DNA from: Crocinitomicaceae bacterium
Lineage (GTDB): Bacteria; Bacteroidota; Bacteroidia; Flavobacteriales_D; Crocinitomicaceae
Length of the DNA stretch: 6,913 bases
Assembly (NCBI GenBank): GCA_011522905.1
Contig: WTIB01000030.1
Location: 1 to 6,913 of the forward strand
Direction of reading: 5' to 3'
A program made the position numbers and the translations under genes. Shown here one piece after another: positions 4,829-6,913 of this stretch. Each line of letters starts with the position of its first letter. Within the stretch, counting starts at the first letter, position 1. The notes below the pieces were generated by a model. It made no database searches and was not told the DNA's origin. It was given only the letters and a program-made list of their open reading frames with translations.

Positions 4829-6913
4829 ATGAAATATTTAGTACTAGCTCTTTCAATAATCATATCTGGTTTTACGATTGCACAGGGAGATGATTGTTTT
4901 AATGCCACCTCATTAGGCGCTCTTCCAACACCAACTCCTTGTAGCTCTGGACTTAATCCAGGAATTGGCTCTACCATTACGCAGAGTGGAACAACTGTGG
5001 GGTCTACGCCTGGAAACCCTTATGTATACATGACTGATTGTGGTACGGGAACAGTAGATATGTCAACAGGGTCAAATGATGTTTGGTATTCATTTGAGGC
5101 AACAGGAACTGTTGTTGAAATCAGTCTTACAGGGGTGATGCCAAATACCAATATTGGATTGTGGACCGGAAATTGTCTAAACTTGAGTGGAATTGGTTGC
5201 GTTATTGGTGACGGGGCTGGAAATGTACCCTTGACACAATTTGAAGCATTAGCTCCTGGTCAGACGTATTTCCTGCAAATTAGTGGAAATTCTCCCGGAA
5301 CGAGTGCAAACTTCACATTGAACATTAACAATAACGTTGATTGTAATGATTGCTATCAAGGTGGGAGTTTAGTTGCTAATCCTCCACCAATTAATGGTGT
5401 TTATTCTGCTGGGCAAGAAGTTGAATTTTGTTTTACGCTTACAGACTATAATCAGGTAAGTGCGAATTGGCTTCATGGTATTCAGGTAGAATGGAGTGCG
5501 GGATGGCAAACCACAACAACCAATGTAGTAACTGTTCCCCCTCCCTCGGGAAGTGGAGCAGGGGTTTGGACCTGGTATCCAAATGGAGTCGGTTTTGTAA
5601 ATGGCACGAATTGGCCATCAGGATTTTATTATGATCATTTTAGTATTCCTGGTTGGGGTGAAAGTAATGCACAAGCCTATGATTTAGAGTTTTGTTGGAC
5701 TTTGACGACCTTGGATCCAATTTCTTGTTCGTCGAGTATTCCCTTGTCCGTTTCAGTCAATACTTCAGCTGACGGAGAATCAGGAAGCTGGACGAGTCCT
5801 GCTTGTGGAAACGATCCTACCATAACTTTTGAAGGTGTTCTTTCATGTTGTTCCGTTGCGCCAGATATCACCTCTACTGATCTAACATGTTCGGGGTCTC
5901 CAGATGGAACAGCGACTGTTACAGCACAAGGAACAATTAGTCCATGGACGTATCAGTGGTATGATCAAAATGGAACATTGATTTCAACAGTAACGAACTC
6001 AACGTCTTCTACAAATACTTTGACAAATTTATCTCCTGGTTCGTACACTGTAGTAGTTACCGATTTTGCCGGTTGTTCTTCAGGAAACACTGTAATTGTG
6101 AATGATTTTGTTTCATCTGCACCATCATTGAGTTCAACTAATGCAGATTGTAGTGGGACAATAAACGATGGGACAGCAACGGTCGTCTCAAACGGAACCC
6201 CTGGTCCTTGGACTTTCATGTGGTTCGATTCTGCCGGAAATATGGTTTCGAGTACTACGAATTCTGGATCGAATACAAATACAATTAACAACTTAGGCTC
6301 AGGAACCTATACAGTGACCATTACTGACGGGGCTAATTGTAATTCAAGTGGTAGTGTAACGGTAGGTTTAAGTGCGTTTTCAACTCCTACTTTTAATCAA
6401 GTAGGTCCGGTTTGCGTAGGAGAGCCTTTCTCCTTACCTTCGACAAGCAATGAGGGCATAACAGGTTCATGGTCACCAGCTCCTGACAATACAACAACAA
6501 TTGAGTATACCTTTACTCCTGATCCAGGTCAGTGTTCGAATACCACAACAATGATAGTTCCAGTCAAACCTGCTCCATCTGTTACAATTTCAGGTGCGGG
6601 TGTAATTTGCTCTGGTAGTACAATTGATTTAATTGCAAATTTAGATGGTATTGACCCATCAGTTACTTGGAGCTCCTCAGATGGTAGTTTTTCCAGTACA
6701 ACTAATACTCTTACGACTTTTACTCCTTCAGTTACTTCAGGTTCAGTTTTTATCACCGCTACTGTTACTAGTCCAGCATGTTCATTACCCGCAGAGGAAA
6801 CAATTGAACTTACAGTTGTTTCTTCAATTACGCCGGAATTTGATTCCGTAGATCCTATATGCTCGGGTAACACTTTTACGCTTCCGTCGACAAGTAATAA
6901 TGGAATAACAGGT
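4829..6913 (+). CDS. Giant secreted multidomain (adhesin-like) surface protein with SprB repeats, 5' part
   Basis: The frame is open from ATG 4829 to the right edge (695 codons, no stop), so the C-terminus is missing. A signal peptide (residues 1-18, FTIA before Q19) is followed by four regions. Residues 20-168 form a PPC-like beta domain (NDVWYSFEATG, then strands to YFLQISGN and NFTLNI). Residues 170-343 form a beta-rich, Trp- and Cys-containing domain with YSAGQEVEFCFTLTDY at 192-207. Two SprB-type repeats occupy 345-431 and 432-519 (CSG-DGTATV, PWTYQWYD, SPGSYTVVVTDFAGC). From 520 onward two kinds of Ig/PKD-like domain alternate with a 149-residue period. The residue mix (Gly, Thr, Ser, Asn) makes this DNA visibly richer in G+C than its neighbours. 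Such proteins are typically exported by the type IX system and act in gliding, adhesion or matrix formation; that is inferred, since the sorting domain is not in view. It follows the small secreted protein with a 1-nt gap. Confidence 0.93.
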   Translation, partial: MKYLVLALSIIISGFTIAQGDDCFNATSLGALPTPTPCSSGLNPGIGSTITQSGTTVGSTPGNPYVYMTDCGTGTVDMSTGSNDVWYSFEATGTVVEISLTGVMPNTNIGLWTGNCLNLSGIGCVIGDGAGNVPLTQFEALAPGQTYFLQISGNSPGTSANFTLNINNNVDCNDCYQGGSLVANPPPINGVYSAGQEVEFCFTLTDYNQVSANWLHGIQVEWSAGWQTTTTNVVTVPPPSGSGAGVWTWYPNGVGFVNGTNWPSGFYYDHFSIPGWGESNAQAYDLEFCWTLTTLDPISCSSSIPLSVSVNTSADGESGSWTSPACGNDPTITFEGVLSCCSVAPDITSTDLTCSGSPDGTATVTAQGTISPWTYQWYDQNGTLISTVTNSTSSTNTLTNLSPGSYTVVVTDFAGCSSGNTVIVNDFVSSAPSLSSTNADCSGTINDGTATVVSNGTPGPWTFMWFDSAGNMVSSTTNSGSNTNTINNLGSGTYTVTITDGANCNSSGSVTVGLSAFSTPTFNQVGPVCVGEPFSLPSTSNEGITGSWSPAPDNTTTIEYTFTPDPGQCSNTTTMIVPVKPAPSVTISGAGVICSGSTIDLIANLDGIDPSVTWSSSDGSFSSTTNTLTTFTPSVTSGSVFITATVTSPACSLPAEETIELTVVSSITPEFDSVDPICSGNTFTLPSTSNNGITG
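5861..6121 (+). repeat. SprB-type repeat 1 (coding)
   Basis: Residues 345-431 (87 aa) of the giant protein: PDITSTDLTCSG, DGTATVTAQGT, PWTYQWYDQNGTLIS, LSPGSYTVVVTDFAGCSS. The CSG start, the aromatic PWTY-W core and the G-YTV-VTD-GC end are the signature of the SprB repeat, first known from the Flavobacterium johnsoniae gliding adhesin. Confidence 0.82.
6122..6385 (+). repeat. SprB-type repeat 2 (coding)
   Basis: Residues 432-519 (88 aa) align to repeat 1 almost without gaps: PSLSSTNADCSG, DGTATVVSNGT, PWTFMWFDSAGNMVS, LGSGTYTVTITDGANCNS. The copies keep the key residues but differ at many others, so the duplication is old. Confidence 0.82.
6386..6913 (+). repeat. Alternating Ig/PKD-like repeat, 149-residue period (coding)
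   Basis: A short domain A (520-582, with VGPVCVGEPFSLPSTSN and GITGSW) is followed by a domain B (583-668, with SGAGVICSGSTIDLIA, VTWSSSDG and VFITATVTSPAC), then by a second A starting at 669 (VDPICSGNTFTLPSTSN and GITG), cut by the window edge. The LPSTSN-x-GITG segments at 6434-6466 and 6881-6913 are exactly 447 nt apart, so the A+B pair is the repeating unit. Confidence 0.75.

Noticed and set aside
5965..6291. Minus-strand open frames (5677-5871, 5965-6291, 6529-6873) opposite the giant surface protein
   Set aside because: They come from the repetitive, Thr/Ser/Gly-rich coding strand, which has few stop triplets on its complement. The plus frame has a signal peptide and recognisable domains.
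6645..6851. Plus-strand frame rich in Leu and Gln
   Set aside because: It is a frame shift of the surface protein's Thr/Ser-rich codons, with low-complexity composition and no start context.

Overview
The window looks like chromosomal DNA of a member of the Bacteroidota, most likely a marine or freshwater Flavobacteriales lineage such as Crocinitomicaceae. The evidence is AT-rich DNA, promoters of the TTG / TAnnTTTG type, A-rich leaders without clear Shine-Dalgarno sequences, an S46 dipeptidyl peptidase, and a very large secreted protein with SprB repeats and PKD/Ig-like repeats. The genus assignment is inference.

Left part (1-560): the 3' end of a DUF4783-type secreted protein, then a tiny self-contained gene for a 38-residue acidic lipoprotein. 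That gene has its own consensus promoter and a strong hairpin terminator, which probably also stops the convergent gene to its right. Middle (561-3666): an S46 peptidase on the minus strand, with the arginine expected of an Asp/Glu-specific DPP11, and divergently the housekeeping gene ribF (FMN/FAD synthesis), which must start at GTG. ribF overlaps by 44 nt a gene for an exported leucine-rich-repeat protein; the overlap encodes most of that protein's signal sequence.

Right part (4199-6913): a 263-nt intergenic stretch with short direct repeats leads into a probable two-gene operon. It holds a small secreted protein of unknown function and, one base after its stop, a giant multidomain surface protein that stays open for 695 codons and runs off the window. 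The giant protein has a signal peptide, a PPC-like beta domain, a second beta-rich domain, two SprB repeats and then a 149-residue alternating Ig/PKD-like repeat. It is a likely type IX secretion cargo, but its C-terminal sorting domain is outside the window.

Most genes here encode exported proteins (protein-degrading enzyme, lipoprotein, LRR protein, adhesin-like protein), apart from ribF. I see no defence system, mobile element, CRISPR array or RNA gene. The most unusual points are the mini lipoprotein gene, the dual-coding ribF/LRR overlap, and the small-protein/adhesin pair with its repeat-bearing leader.
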